Positions 1 to 7,400 of a DNA stretch of 31,898 bases are shown in pieces. The DNA is from CAYZRJ01 sp964480825. GTDB taxonomy: Bacteria; Patescibacteriota; WWE3; UBA101185; UBA10185. Position 1 is the first letter of the stretch; every line of letters starts with the position of its first letter. Below the pieces are notes generated by a model. That model had not been told where the DNA came from. It did not search any database and saw only the letters and a list, made by a program, of their open reading frames with translations. Location: NCBI GenBank assembly GCA_964480825.1, contig CAYZRJ010000004.1, positions 1 through 31,898 on the forward strand, in the 5' to 3' direction. A program made the position numbers and the translations under genes.

Positions 1-367
1 GCATTTTTGTTATTTCAGACAGAGCTACAACTGTATCACGCATCATTCGTTCGAACTGAAATCTATTTGGCCAAAGACGTTGTTTTAAAGCTATCTCTTG
101 CAAGACCGGCAACTCGTCTTCTGTCATCATTTCGTCCAAATAGAGACGGTACGCCTGTTTAGTCGGAACCCGGCCCGAAGAAGTGTGCGGCATTTCTAAA
201 TAGCCCAGATTAAAAAGGTGAGCCATTTCGTTACGCACCGTAGCCGCAGAGTATTTTAGGTTGTATTTTTTAACGACCTCAACAGATCCTACCGGCTCGG
301 CATCTCCTATGTAGGTATCTATTATCGCTTTTAATAATTGAACTTGTCTGTTGCTAAGCCCCAACAT
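1..367 (-). CDS. hrcA: Heat-inducible transcription repressor HrcA (N-terminal part, cut by window edge)
   Basis: The minus strand encodes about 122 residues from an ATG at 367 and is open to the window edge, so the C-terminal two thirds are missing. The N-terminus has the HrcA winged-helix pattern: NRQVQLLKAIIDTYI, then EPVGS, KKYNLKYSAATVRNEMAHL, LGYLEMPHTSSGRVPT and YRLYLDEM. HrcA represses chaperone operons (groESL, dnaK) by binding the CIRCE operator and usually also represses itself. The start is supported by a consensus promoter that ends just upstream and leaves at most a few bases of leader. A CIRCE-like inverted repeat overlaps that promoter, which fits autoregulation. grpE/dnaK/dnaJ would be expected beyond position 1, but this cannot be seen here. 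Confidence 0.93.
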   Translation of the reverse strand, partial: MLGLSNRQVQLLKAIIDTYIGDAEPVGSVEVVKKYNLKYSAATVRNEMAHLFNLGYLEMPHTSSGRVPTKQAYRLYLDEMMTEDELPVLQEIALKQRLWPNRFQFERMMRDTVVALSEITKM

Positions 368-371
368 ATGG

Positions 372-398
372 TTATCAGTATATGATTATGAGTGCTAA
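372..398 (-). promoter_or_regulatory. CIRCE-like HrcA operator
   Basis: On the minus strand one arm, TTAGCACTC (398-390), matches the CIRCE consensus perfectly. A spacer of exactly 9 bases follows, then a degenerate second arm TACTGATAA (380-372) that matches 6 of 9 bases of the expected GAGTGCTAA. The site lies between the -35 and the hrcA start and covers the -10, so a bound repressor would block RNA polymerase. The perfect arm, the canonical spacer length and the adjacent hrcA gene together make this convincing despite the weak second arm. Confidence 0.82.
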
Positions 399-406
399 GA
401 TGTCAA
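377..406 (-). promoter_or_regulatory. hrcA promoter
   Basis: The minus strand has TTGACA (406-401, perfect -35), an 18-base spacer and TATACT (382-377, -10). Transcription would start near 370, 0-4 bases before the hrcA ATG at 367, so the mRNA would be essentially leaderless. The promoter lies just past the lepA stop codon. Confidence 0.8.
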
Positions 407-409
407 GGG

Positions 410-2212
410 TTAGGCTTTCAAGATCTGTCTAAAAGCTTCCTGAGGGATTTCTACCTTACCAAATCTCTTCAATCTTTCCTTACCTTTTTTCTGTTCTTCT
501 AGTAACTTGTCTTTTCGTTCGCGATGGCCACCCGACATTTTAGCTAAGACGTTTTTTCTAAACCCCGAGATGTCTTCGCGCGCAACGATTCTTCCGCCGA
601 TTGCCGCTTGTAACGAAACCGTAAATTGTTGTTTTGGAATGATGTCTTTCAGCTTTTTGAGCAGTGACCTGCCTATTTCTTCTGCGCGATCCCGTAGAAC
701 AATGTGCGACAAAGGGTCAACAATTTGATTGTGCACCAAAATATCCATTTTTACCGCGTTAACTTTTCGGTATCCGAGAAAATCATAGTCTAAACTTGCA
801 AAACCTGATGAAATACTTTTTAGATCGTCAAAAAAGTTATAAACAAGTTCAGCCAAAGGTAATTCATATTCAAAGATTACGGTTTTTTCTGTAGGATAAT
901 TCATTTTTTTCATAACTCCCCGTCGATTGTTGCACAAAGTTAAAATATCCCCGACATAACGCGCGGGCGAAACTATGTTTAATGCGATCCACGGTTCTTC
1001 AATGCTTTCAAGCCACGACGGATCAGGCAAGTCGGCGGGATTTCGTATGAAAAAAGTTTTGCCGTTTGTTTGTCCGATTTTGTATTCGACCGTGGGAGTT
1101 GTGGAAATCAACTGGAGATTATATTCGCGCTCCAAACGTTCTTGGACTATGTCGCCGTGTAACAGACCTAAAAACCCACATCTAAAACCGAAGCCTAATG
1201 CAGTATTACTTTCTGGTTCAAAGCTTAGCGACGAGTCAGATAAAGATAGTTTTTCTAAAGCCTCGCGTAATTGCGGAAATTTGTCATTTTCAATAGGATA
1301 AATTGAAACGAAAACAAAAGGTTTAACCTCTTTATACCCCGGCAACGCTTCGATTTTCGGGCCGACAAAAGTTATAGTGTCCCCGACTTTTACCGCATGA
1401 ATATCTTTAAATCCCGTCGCAATATATCCTACTTCTCCCGTTTCTAAAGAAGCGGTTTCTTTACGGGCAAGTTTAAACAAACCTATTTCTTCGGGCATTG
1501 AGATCGCTCCCGTAGCCATAAATACTATTTTGTTGCGTTTTTGAATATCGGCTTTAGTTATTTTTCCGTCGTGAATCTTTACAGCCGCCACAACGCCCAA
1601 ATATTCGTGATAAAATGAATCGAAAATCAAAGCCCTCAAAGGTTTATTTGCATTGCCGTTTGGAGCCGGAATTCGAATAACAATTTCTTCTAACAATTTT
1701 TCAACACCGGCGCCGGTTTTTGCCGAAACCTCTAAAATTTCTTCAGCTTTAAATCCGAACGTGTTAATAAGATCGGATTTCGTTTGCTCGATTTCCCCTG
1801 TCGCCACGTCTATTTTATTTAAGACCGGAATTATTACTAAATTTGCCTCCAAAGCTTTATGCACATTCGAGACGGTTTGAGCCTGAACTCCTTGTGTTAC
1901 ATCTACAACCAATATCGCGCCCTCGCACGCCGCCAATGACCTCGACACCTCGTACGAGAAATCTACGTGCCCGGGAGTGTCGATTAAATTTAACTGGTAG
2001 TCAGAGCCGTTGGCCTTGTGATCCATTCGTATAGCCTTAAGTTTTATAGTTATACCTTTTTCACGTTCAAGGTCCATACTATCAAGCGTTTGTGCTATCA
2101 AATGTCTTTTATCTACGGTTTTTGTGATCTCAAGTAAACGATCGGCGAGCGTAGATTTACCGTGGTCTATGTGGGCGATTATGCAAAAATTTCTGATGTT
2201 CTGTTGCTGCAT
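410..2212 (-). CDS. lepA: Elongation factor 4 (LepA), back-translocating ribosomal GTPase
   Basis: The protein has 600 aa, the usual LepA length. It is a cytoplasmic translational GTPase that acts on the ribosome during translation or assembly. The G domain shows the P-loop AHIDHGKST (residues 13-21), switch I EREKGITIK (about 49-57), DTPGHVDF and NKID. After the EF-G-like domains it ends with the LepA-specific C-terminal domain, with RKDKLLEEQKKGKERLKRFG near the end, a strong family signature. The ATG at 2212 follows the murJ stop by 14 bases, in a gap that holds a TAAAAT box exactly 6 bases before the ATG. It may therefore be transcribed both from murJ and from its own leaderless start. 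Family assignment is secure. Confidence 0.97.
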   Translation of the reverse strand: MQQQNIRNFCIIAHIDHGKSTLADRLLEITKTVDKRHLIAQTLDSMDLEREKGITIKLKAIRMDHKANGSDYQLNLIDTPGHVDFSYEVSRSLAACEGAILVVDVTQGVQAQTVSNVHKALEANLVIIPVLNKIDVATGEIEQTKSDLINTFGFKAEEILEVSAKTGAGVEKLLEEIVIRIPAPNGNANKPLRALIFDSFYHEYLGVVAAVKIHDGKITKADIQKRNKIVFMATGAISMPEEIGLFKLARKETASLETGEVGYIATGFKDIHAVKVGDTITFVGPKIEALPGYKEVKPFVFVSIYPIENDKFPQLREALEKLSLSDSSLSFEPESNTALGFGFRCGFLGLLHGDIVQERLEREYNLQLISTTPTVEYKIGQTNGKTFFIRNPADLPDPSWLESIEEPWIALNIVSPARYVGDILTLCNNRRGVMKKMNYPTEKTVIFEYELPLAELVYNFFDDLKSISSGFASLDYDFLGYRKVNAVKMDILVHNQIVDPLSHIVLRDRAEEIGRSLLKKLKDIIPKQQFTVSLQAAIGGRIVAREDISGFRKNVLAKMSGGHRERKDKLLEEQKKGKERLKRFGKVEIPQEAFRQILKA

Positions 2213-2218
2213 TAGCGT

Positions 2219-2224
2219 ATTTTA
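2219..2224 (-). promoter_or_regulatory. -10 box abutting lepA
   Basis: TAAAAT on the minus strand ends 6 bases before the lepA ATG, the spacing that would start transcription on the A of the ATG. It has no extended TGn and no clear -35, so alone it is weak. It is listed because it matches the pattern at other gene heads in this window. Confidence 0.45.
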
Positions 2225-2226
2225 CA

Positions 2227-3843
2227 CTACAAAGACTCAACGTTAGTATGGGGGACGTCAACTCTTCTTAAATTAAGTTTGCGTAGTAATTTATAAAACA
2301 GTTCGATTTCCGGAATATGCAGTAAGCTCGTGAATATAAAATAAGTGCCTGTCCCACTAATTACTGCTATTGTCGTCAGCACCAATAAATTAAGCGTATA
2401 CGATGTATTAATAATGACTTGATCCAAAAGCTTTATTGGAACATATAAAGTTATGGCCATTAAAAGTGCCGCCAGTGTAATTTTGAAAAAAGGTACCAAA
2501 ATTGTTCGCATTAGAAAACCTCCTGTTTTGCGGCTTAAAAATAACAATAATAAAATCATGTCTAAAAACGATGTAATTACATAGGATAGCGCGACGGACC
2601 ATACTCCCCAATGCATGTAGTGTATAAAAAACAATGATAGTGAAACATTTATAAAAACGGTAACTAGGCTGATTTTTACCGGAGTAATCGTGTCTTTGAG
2701 TGCGTAAAAAGCACGCGATATTAAGTAGTTTGCACTTTGTGGAAAAATAGAAAACGTGAATATTCCCAAAACCATTGCCGTGTTTAAAGTTGCGTCCCAC
2801 GGAAAGTTTGAAACTCCGTAAACGATGCGCACAACAGGTACCCGCAAAACTAATAACGCCGCACTTGCCGGTAAGACCAAAAACATCATTTGATGAAACG
2901 AAGTCAAAAAGGTTTTTTTGAATTTATTAAGATCTTTTTCAGCCGCTTCTATTGATAAGGTCGGTAAACTTGCCGCCGCAATTGACGCCCCAAACAGAAT
3001 CACCGGAAAAGACTGCAACTGCATTGCAAATTTTAAATAAACTACTGATGACGCGGATATTAAAATTGCCAAGCTGTTGTTTATCGTAGCCAGACCGCCG
3101 GTAAGCAAGACGCTCAAAACTCTGGGCGGAGCCAATTTAACTATCTCTTTATATATGTTATTACCTAAGTCAAGTTTAAACGAAAGAGAAAAACCCACCT
3201 TTTTAATGAAAGGAATCTGTATCGCAAAGTGCAAAGCCGCTCCAATCAAAGTTCCATAAGTCGGACCCATTATTCCAAACCTGCCCGATAAAAATAGAAT
3301 TCCTAAAATCATACCCGTGTTGTAAGCCAACGGTGCGATTGCAGGAATTATAAACATTCGATATGATTGCAAAATACTACTGGTTAAACTTCCCGCGACT
3401 AAAAGTAATTGACTGACCAACATTAAGCGCATTATCTGTGTACCCAATACAATTTGATCCGGAGTAAATTTTCCGACTCCCAATAAGTCCATAATTTGAG
3501 GAGCCAGTACCCAGGAAATTAGACATAGAGCAACAAAAAATAAAAAAAGAACATTAATTAAAGTCGATGCTACGGCAAAAGCCTTTTCCTTATTTTTTTT
3601 GAGCTCTTCTGTGAATAGAGGGATAAAAATGGTTGAAAGCGCTCCGACAACTAAAATGGAATAAACAAGATTAGGGATACGATCAGCGGTGTAAAAAACG
3701 GCTAAATTATCAGAAACTCCGAATTTGCCCGCCAACAAGCGGTTTTTTAGCAGACTTAAAACAGCGTTTGCTCCGCTGGACACAAACAAAATAAAGGCCG
3801 CGGAAAGAATAGTATTTTGTGCTTTTACAAAAAAATTGTTCAT
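2227..3843 (-). CDS. murJ: Lipid II flippase MurJ (MviN family)
   Basis: The 538-aa polytopic membrane protein has about 14 hydrophobic segments and the MVF/MurJ layout. Family hallmarks include SSGANAVLSLLKNRLLAGKFG near the N-terminus, the DRIPN motif in the second helix region, and later the REAF-like SRAFYALKDTITPVK. MurJ moves undecaprenyl-linked lipid II across the membrane for wall assembly. It diverges from rpsT and is followed by lepA after 14 bases. I found no clear Shine-Dalgarno or correctly spaced -10 before the ATG at 3843, so the start is less certain than the family. The last roughly 20 residues are polar and variable. Confidence 0.95.
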   Translation of the reverse strand: MNNFFVKAQNTILSAAFILFVSSGANAVLSLLKNRLLAGKFGVSDNLAVFYTADRIPNLVYSILVVGALSTIFIPLFTEELKKNKEKAFAVASTLINVLFLFFVALCLISWVLAPQIMDLLGVGKFTPDQIVLGTQIMRLMLVSQLLLVAGSLTSSILQSYRMFIIPAIAPLAYNTGMILGILFLSGRFGIMGPTYGTLIGAALHFAIQIPFIKKVGFSLSFKLDLGNNIYKEIVKLAPPRVLSVLLTGGLATINNSLAILISASSVVYLKFAMQLQSFPVILFGASIAAASLPTLSIEAAEKDLNKFKKTFLTSFHQMMFLVLPASAALLVLRVPVVRIVYGVSNFPWDATLNTAMVLGIFTFSIFPQSANYLISRAFYALKDTITPVKISLVTVFINVSLSLFFIHYMHWGVWSVALSYVITSFLDMILLLLFLSRKTGGFLMRTILVPFFKITLAALLMAITLYVPIKLLDQVIINTSYTLNLLVLTTIAVISGTGTYFIFTSLLHIPEIELFYKLLRKLNLRRVDVPHTNVESL

Positions 3844-3856
3844 TTTAGTTGGTACG

Positions 3857-3884
3857 TTGCCTTTTTACCTTCATATGTTATCAT
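3857..3884 (+). promoter_or_regulatory. rpsT promoter
   Basis: TTGCCT (3857-3862), a 16-base spacer and TATCAT (3879-3884) preceded by an extended TGT (3876-3878). The predicted transcription start near 3891 leaves only a few bases before the ATG at 3895, too few for a Shine-Dalgarno sequence. Confidence 0.7.
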
Positions 3885-3894
3885 ACGAAGCACT

Positions 3895-4218
3895 ATGGCA
3901 AATACAATGTCCGCAAAAAAGAATATAAGAAGTTCCGCAAAAAAGAAAGCTCACAATTCGATGTGGAAAAAGACCGTTCGTGAAATTGTAAAATCAATTA
4001 AATCCGAAATAGCATCAAAGAGTGCCAAAGCCGAAGATTTGATAAAAAAGCTTCACGCCTTGCAAAAAGCAACCGATAAGGCGGTAAAAGAAAAAGTCAT
4101 CCACAAAAACAAGTCAAATAGGATAAAATCTATATATGCCAGAAAAATCTCTGCCCTTTTTTCGGGAAAAACAGCCAAAACAACCAAGTCAGTCAGATCC
4201 GCTAAACCCTCAAAATAG
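3895..4218 (+). CDS. rpsT: 30S ribosomal protein S20
   Basis: The 107-aa, very basic protein begins MANTMSAKKN and carries the S20 pattern SAKK...RSSAKKKAHN, with VIHKNKSNRIKS near the end of the core, as in other bacterial S20 proteins. S20 binds 16S rRNA early in 30S assembly. An in-frame upstream start near 3817 would add a non-conserved hydrophobic stretch, so the ATG at 3895, just below an extended -10, is chosen. It has about 18 extra Lys/Ser/Thr-rich residues at the C-terminus compared with E. coli S20. That tail is encoded in the region where the next gene already begins in another frame (83-bp overlap), so the tail and the overlap probably evolved together. Confidence 0.95.
   Translation: MANTMSAKKNIRSSAKKKAHNSMWKKTVREIVKSIKSEIASKSAKAEDLIKKLHALQKATDKAVKEKVIHKNKSNRIKSIYARKISALFSGKTAKTTKSVRSAKPSK
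4124..4129 (+). promoter_or_regulatory. -10 box inside rpsT for the PilN-like gene
   Basis: TAAAAT ends exactly 6 bases before the ATG at 4136 of the next gene, inside the rpsT coding region. This is the same spacing seen at other leaderless-type gene heads in the window. It supports the long, overlapping start of the PilN-like gene. Confidence 0.5.
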
Positions 4219-4756
4219 CCAGGCGATTTACAGCTCCGGACCAAACCTCGTTCTTCAAGAGGAAATTTTACCTTCTAACTATTTTTATATAGATAAATTT
4301 TTTAAATTTTTTCGCAAAACATCTTTTTTAATCGTCATTCTTTTTGGCGCGATGCTTATTGTTAACTCTGTCTTAAATTTGAAACTTCAAAGTCAACGAA
4401 AAATGATAAATCAGCTGGCAGACGAGGTGGGGAGCTACTCGTTAGTAGTGAAACAGGCGATAGATATTGATAAAAAAATTAAATTTTATGAAAATACTCT
4501 TATCCAAAGATATGTACTTGGCGACAAGGCTCACATCATATTTTCTAATCTTGATCCAACAACCGCATTAAGTGCCATATTAATAACTCCTGAAAAATTT
4601 ACCATGATCGTTGAAGTCGCAACTCCGCTGGATTTTGCGAGACTGGTAACTAAATATTTAGAAAGCGATCGTATTGCCTCTGTAACAATTCACTCGGCAG
4701 ATCTGTTGGCTAATAAAAATGTTTTCAAAGTTTCGTTAGAAGGAACGTATAAATGA
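4136..4756 (+). CDS. PilN-like type IV pilus assembly protein
   Basis: The 206-aa protein has a polar, Pro/Gln-rich cytoplasmic N-terminus (1-60), one membrane helix (about 63-82), a coiled-coil stretch (about 83-125) and an alpha/beta C-terminal domain. This is the bitopic layout of PilN, which together with PilM and PilO aligns the type IV pilus motor. It is followed by a PilO-like protein with a 4-base overlap, which is the main support for the name. No PilM-like ATPase-fold protein is visible in the window. The start overlaps rpsT by 83 bases. A stop lies in frame at 4124 and no later ATG precedes the membrane helix, so this start is probably real. The family call rests on topology and neighbours, not on strong motifs. 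Confidence 0.6.
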   Translation: MPEKSLPFFREKQPKQPSQSDPLNPQNSQAIYSSGPNLVLQEEILPSNYFYIDKFFKFFRKTSFLIVILFGAMLIVNSVLNLKLQSQRKMINQLADEVGSYSLVVKQAIDIDKKIKFYENTLIQRYVLGDKAHIIFSNLDPTTALSAILITPEKFTMIVEVATPLDFARLVTKYLESDRIASVTIHSADLLANKNVFKVSLEGTYK

Positions 4757-5319
4757 TAAGGTTTTTAGAAAAAACAGCATTTAACGTAGAAAGAAATTTA
4801 AAGAACACAGTTATCGCTTTTAGAATTTATGGCGTAATCTTTTCTTTTTGTGCGGTTGTTTTTGGTTTGTACGGTATTTTACCTCTGAGCAAAGCAATAA
4901 CGATCAAATTAGCGGTTTCAAAAGAAATGCAGGATAGGTATAAAACTATGAAAATCAACCTTGAGAATGCAAAGCGGGAAGCGGTATCTATTTCGGAGAA
5001 TCAAAGCAGAATAACTCTTTTAGACAGATATATGCCGCAAGAAACAAATGTTCAAACATACATTTTGGACTTTATCGACTCTATTAGTTTGAGTGGTTTT
5101 GCCCTGACGAATTTTTCGCAACAGGATGTGGTCGACAATGAGAACGGTCAAATAGACATATCTTTGGCTCTTGAAGGTGTTGCTTATCCAACCGACATGG
5201 TTAAACACATAGAGGTGTTAAAAAGGGTTACTCAAATTAAACGTGTAAATGTTTATCAAAATAACGCCGGTGTTTTTACTATTAATGTGGTGTTAACAAT
5301 TTATACTTTAGTAACATGA
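4753..5319 (+). CDS. PilO-like type IV pilus assembly protein
   Basis: The 188-aa protein has a short basic cytoplasmic N-terminus, one membrane helix (about 20-44), a coiled coil (about 45-85) and a C-terminal ferredoxin-like domain with alternating strands. This is the typical PilO architecture. PilO pairs with PilN on the outer face of the membrane in the pilus alignment complex. It overlaps the upstream gene by ATGA and the downstream gene by 4 bases, showing tight translational coupling. A possible AAGGA Shine-Dalgarno lies 8 bases before the ATG. The similarity is structural rather than motif-based, so other bitopic coiled-coil proteins remain possible. Confidence 0.55.
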   Translation: MIRFLEKTAFNVERNLKNTVIAFRIYGVIFSFCAVVFGLYGILPLSKAITIKLAVSKEMQDRYKTMKINLENAKREAVSISENQSRITLLDRYMPQETNVQTYILDFIDSISLSGFALTNFSQQDVVDNENGQIDISLALEGVAYPTDMVKHIEVLKRVTQIKRVNVYQNNAGVFTINVVLTIYTLVT

Positions 5320-5576
5320 AAAACACGAAATTATTTTTTACTTTAATAGCACTATCGATATTAGTCAGTGTACTTTGGGTTAAGGCCGGTTTTTGGGAAA
5401 TTGATAAAGAAAACTACATTGGCAAAAAAGTACTTGAACTTTCGGTGCCATTTGATGTTAGAATTAATACAGAATTTCTAAAAAGTTTAGAAGGTACTCA
5501 AGGTGTGTCAGATAACACCCGAGAGGCAGATGAGTCTACTAATGAATCAAGCAGAACAAGCCCAGAAGGGATTTAA
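5316..5576 (+). CDS. Small single-pass membrane protein in pilus-like operon
   Basis: The 86-aa protein has an N-terminal hydrophobic helix (about 6-24, starting MKNTKLFFTLIALSILVSVL) and a polar, acidic Ser/Thr-rich tail. I do not recognise a family. It overlaps the PilO-like gene by 4 bases and the next gene by about 47 bases, so it belongs to the same transcript. The helix could be a signal anchor for a small exported protein, possibly a pilus accessory factor, by position only. Confidence 0.5.
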   Translation: MKNTKLFFTLIALSILVSVLWVKAGFWEIDKENYIGKKVLELSVPFDVRINTEFLKSLEGTQGVSDNTREADESTNESSRTSPEGI

Positions 5577-5976
5577 AACATTTATATTAACACTTTCGAT
5601 TTCGTTAATTGTATTTAGCGCCGTGTATTATTTTATTACTAACTCCTCCTCGATAAGCTCAACTTCCGACATTGAATCAGAAAACCAAATGACTAAAAAC
5701 GAAAATCCGGCAGATAAAACTTCTGATGCAAGCACTGTCTTTGGAACTTTAGCCAACCAAAAAATTACTGATGTCCAACCGCAGGCCGTTTTGGCCGGAT
5801 CCGACGTCGCCGCTGAATCAACTCAATCAACAGGTACTCCGGAGGGAGGAATTGTAAGTATAACCATCGGTCTGATAGTTTCGATCGCAATTTTTTTATT
5901 TGGAATGTTTGTTATCGCAAACGATCCGCGACGTATGGCGATTCGTAATTTTGAGGATAAGTTTACCCGAGATTAG
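5530..5976 (+). CDS. Two-helix membrane protein with long Ser/Thr-rich outer linker
   Basis: From the ATG at 5530 (preceded by GAGAGG) the protein has about 148 aa: an N-terminal helix (FILTLSISLIVFSAVYYFI), about 70 residues rich in Ser, Thr, Asn and Gln, then a second helix (ITIGLIVSIAIFLFGMFVI) and a short tail with Arg residues. Another ATG lies at 5542, and an upstream GTG at 5503 would also be in frame. No family is recognised. The last helix followed by Arg residues resembles the end of a sortase substrate, and a sortase gene lies directly convergent, but no clear LPXTG-type motif is present. The stop codon overlaps the sortase stop on the other strand (TTAG shared). Confidence 0.55.
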   Translation: MSLLMNQAEQAQKGFKTFILTLSISLIVFSAVYYFITNSSSISSTSDIESENQMTKNENPADKTSDASTVFGTLANQKITDVQPQAVLAGSDVAAESTQSTGTPEGGIVSITIGLIVSIAIFLFGMFVIANDPRRMAIRNFEDKFTRD

Positions 5977-6695
5977 CTCACCATCACTGCTCTTACCAAC
6001 AATCTTTTTGCTTTTGTACCCGCAGGCCAGCAGGTCATTAAAGTTATTGTTGATTCGTTTAAATATTTTGGTTTATATTCGGCCAAAGGATTTACTTTGT
6101 CTGTCGGTAAAATTTCTTTAGACTCGACTTTGTAAGTGAGTATTTTTCCGTTGTATTCAACATTTATAATATCTCCGGTTTCCAATGTATCTATTGTAGA
6201 AAAAATAGTCTTGTAGTTTTTTGGATTATAGAACCAAGGCAAAACAGAATGACCGTATATAAAAGCGTTTCCGACTTCACCCGGAAGACCGGAGCCGCGA
6301 TAATGACCCAATGCCAGATCGGGGCTAAGCGATAGAGAATCGGTTTCAGCCACGGCATCCTTGATCCCCAATTTGGGTATAGTTATTTTAAAATGTTTTG
6401 GTGTTTTCTTTGTTTCAACTTCCGCGGAAGAAACATTAGACAGCTCAGAAAATTTAAATTCGCTAAATCCTGCAGCGACACCCAATACGCTGGATGCTAC
6501 CGGTGTGGAAACATCATCATGCGTTTTAAAATAAACTAGGGGGTATACTACTTGAGTAAACAAAATAATAAACCCAAGTGCCAGCAATATTCCGGGAAAA
6601 AGCCGTGAACGCAGATAAAACTCTTTATTTAATGATCTATAAATAGGATCAAAAGACTCGTCTTTTATGTAGATTTTCTTTTGAGAAAAAGCCAT
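5973..6695 (-). CDS. Sortase (class D/E-like transpeptidase)
   Basis: The 240-aa membrane-anchored enzyme has an N-terminal helix (about 33-53) and a C-terminal sortase barrel. The catalytic triad is visible: His149 in YGHS, Cys222 in LMTCWPAGT and Arg231 in KRLLV. TCxPxGT followed by RLxVxA is typical of class D/E sortases. The enzyme cleaves a C-terminal sorting signal and links the surface protein to a peptidoglycan branch or to another subunit. It starts 3 bases after the holA stop and ends the long minus-strand gene set. The peptide bridge it may use could be made by the two FemAB proteins at 17973-19813. Confidence 0.92.
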   Translation of the reverse strand: MAFSQKKIYIKDESFDPIYRSLNKEFYLRSRLFPGILLALGFIILFTQVVYPLVYFKTHDDVSTPVASSVLGVAAGFSEFKFSELSNVSSAEVETKKTPKHFKITIPKLGIKDAVAETDSLSLSPDLALGHYRGSGLPGEVGNAFIYGHSVLPWFYNPKNYKTIFSTIDTLETGDIINVEYNGKILTYKVESKEILPTDKVNPLAEYKPKYLNESTITLMTCWPAGTKAKRLLVRAVMVS

Positions 6696-6698
6696 TAA

Positions 6699-7400
6699 TT
6701 ATGAGTTTAGCACTTTTTCTACGCCCAGCGTCAGCATCATTTCGATCGGAATCTGACCTGTCTTTGATTTTTTTTCAATACCGTAAAAATCTACGAACAA
6801 TTCTTTTACTTTGTTTGCTGAAAATTTATTTAGTATCACCTTTGTTTTATCCAGCTGAAAAGGTTTCATTTTTTGTACTGATGGGGCTTGCCACAGGACT
6901 TTGGCAATATTTCTTAGACCGTACAAAATCATGCTAAAAATATAAAACGGTTCGTATTCTTCGAGGATAAGCTTGTTAAGTTCTTTATATGTGCCACTAC
7001 GATTTTTTGAATAAAGAACATCGGTGAATCTAAAAACATTGGCATCCGCAAACACGTTGTTTTCGAATATTTTTGCTTTTAAGTCGTTTGCGCCGGCAAC
7101 AAAGATATTTGTTTTCGATAATGATTTTGACGAGAATATTATTAAAGTAGTATTTTCAGGAACTTTTTTTATGGCACCAATAAAGCTTTTGTATTCGCCT
7201 CTTCCTGCTTCGGTAACGTCCAGAACAACCAAAGGCGCTTCTCCGAAAAGTGAGCCGGATATACTCTTTTCATACACTTCACTTGGTGTAGTGTTTTTAA
7301 TATCCAAAAGAATTTTAGCGGATACACCGAGTTTTTTTTGATGATTTAAAATTAATGCCCGAGACTTTGAGGTGTCTTCGCCGTGAACAATGTATATCAT
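6699..7400 (-). CDS. holA: DNA polymerase III delta subunit-like protein (HolA)
   Basis: The 233-aa protein begins IYIVHGEDTSKSRALI, matching the HolA N-terminus, where a degenerate P-loop region reads (F/Y)xxxGxDxxxxR. It then has VVLDVTEA and TTLIIFSSKSL, typical of domain I. The C-terminal segment has LNKFSANKVKELFVDFYGIEKKSKTGQ and PIEMMLTLGVEK, the delta C-terminal helical signature ('KtG...pe..Le.li'). HolA opens the beta clamp as part of the clamp loader. At 233 aa it is roughly 100 residues shorter than E. coli HolA. Its start overlaps the LCP gene stop (ATGA), so it is co-translated with envelope genes. Confidence 0.8.
   Translation of the reverse strand: MIYIVHGEDTSKSRALILNHQKKLGVSAKILLDIKNTTPSEVYEKSISGSLFGEAPLVVLDVTEAGRGEYKSFIGAIKKVPENTTLIIFSSKSLSKTNIFVAGANDLKAKIFENNVFADANVFRFTDVLYSKNRSGTYKELNKLILEEYEPFYIFSMILYGLRNIAKVLWQAPSVQKMKPFQLDKTKVILNKFSANKVKELFVDFYGIEKKSKTGQIPIEMMLTLGVEKVLNS

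Noticed and set aside
507..1301. Open frames of 73 and 108 codons on the plus strand, antisense to lepA
   Set aside because: They are opposite a conserved gene, with no family resemblance and no start signals.
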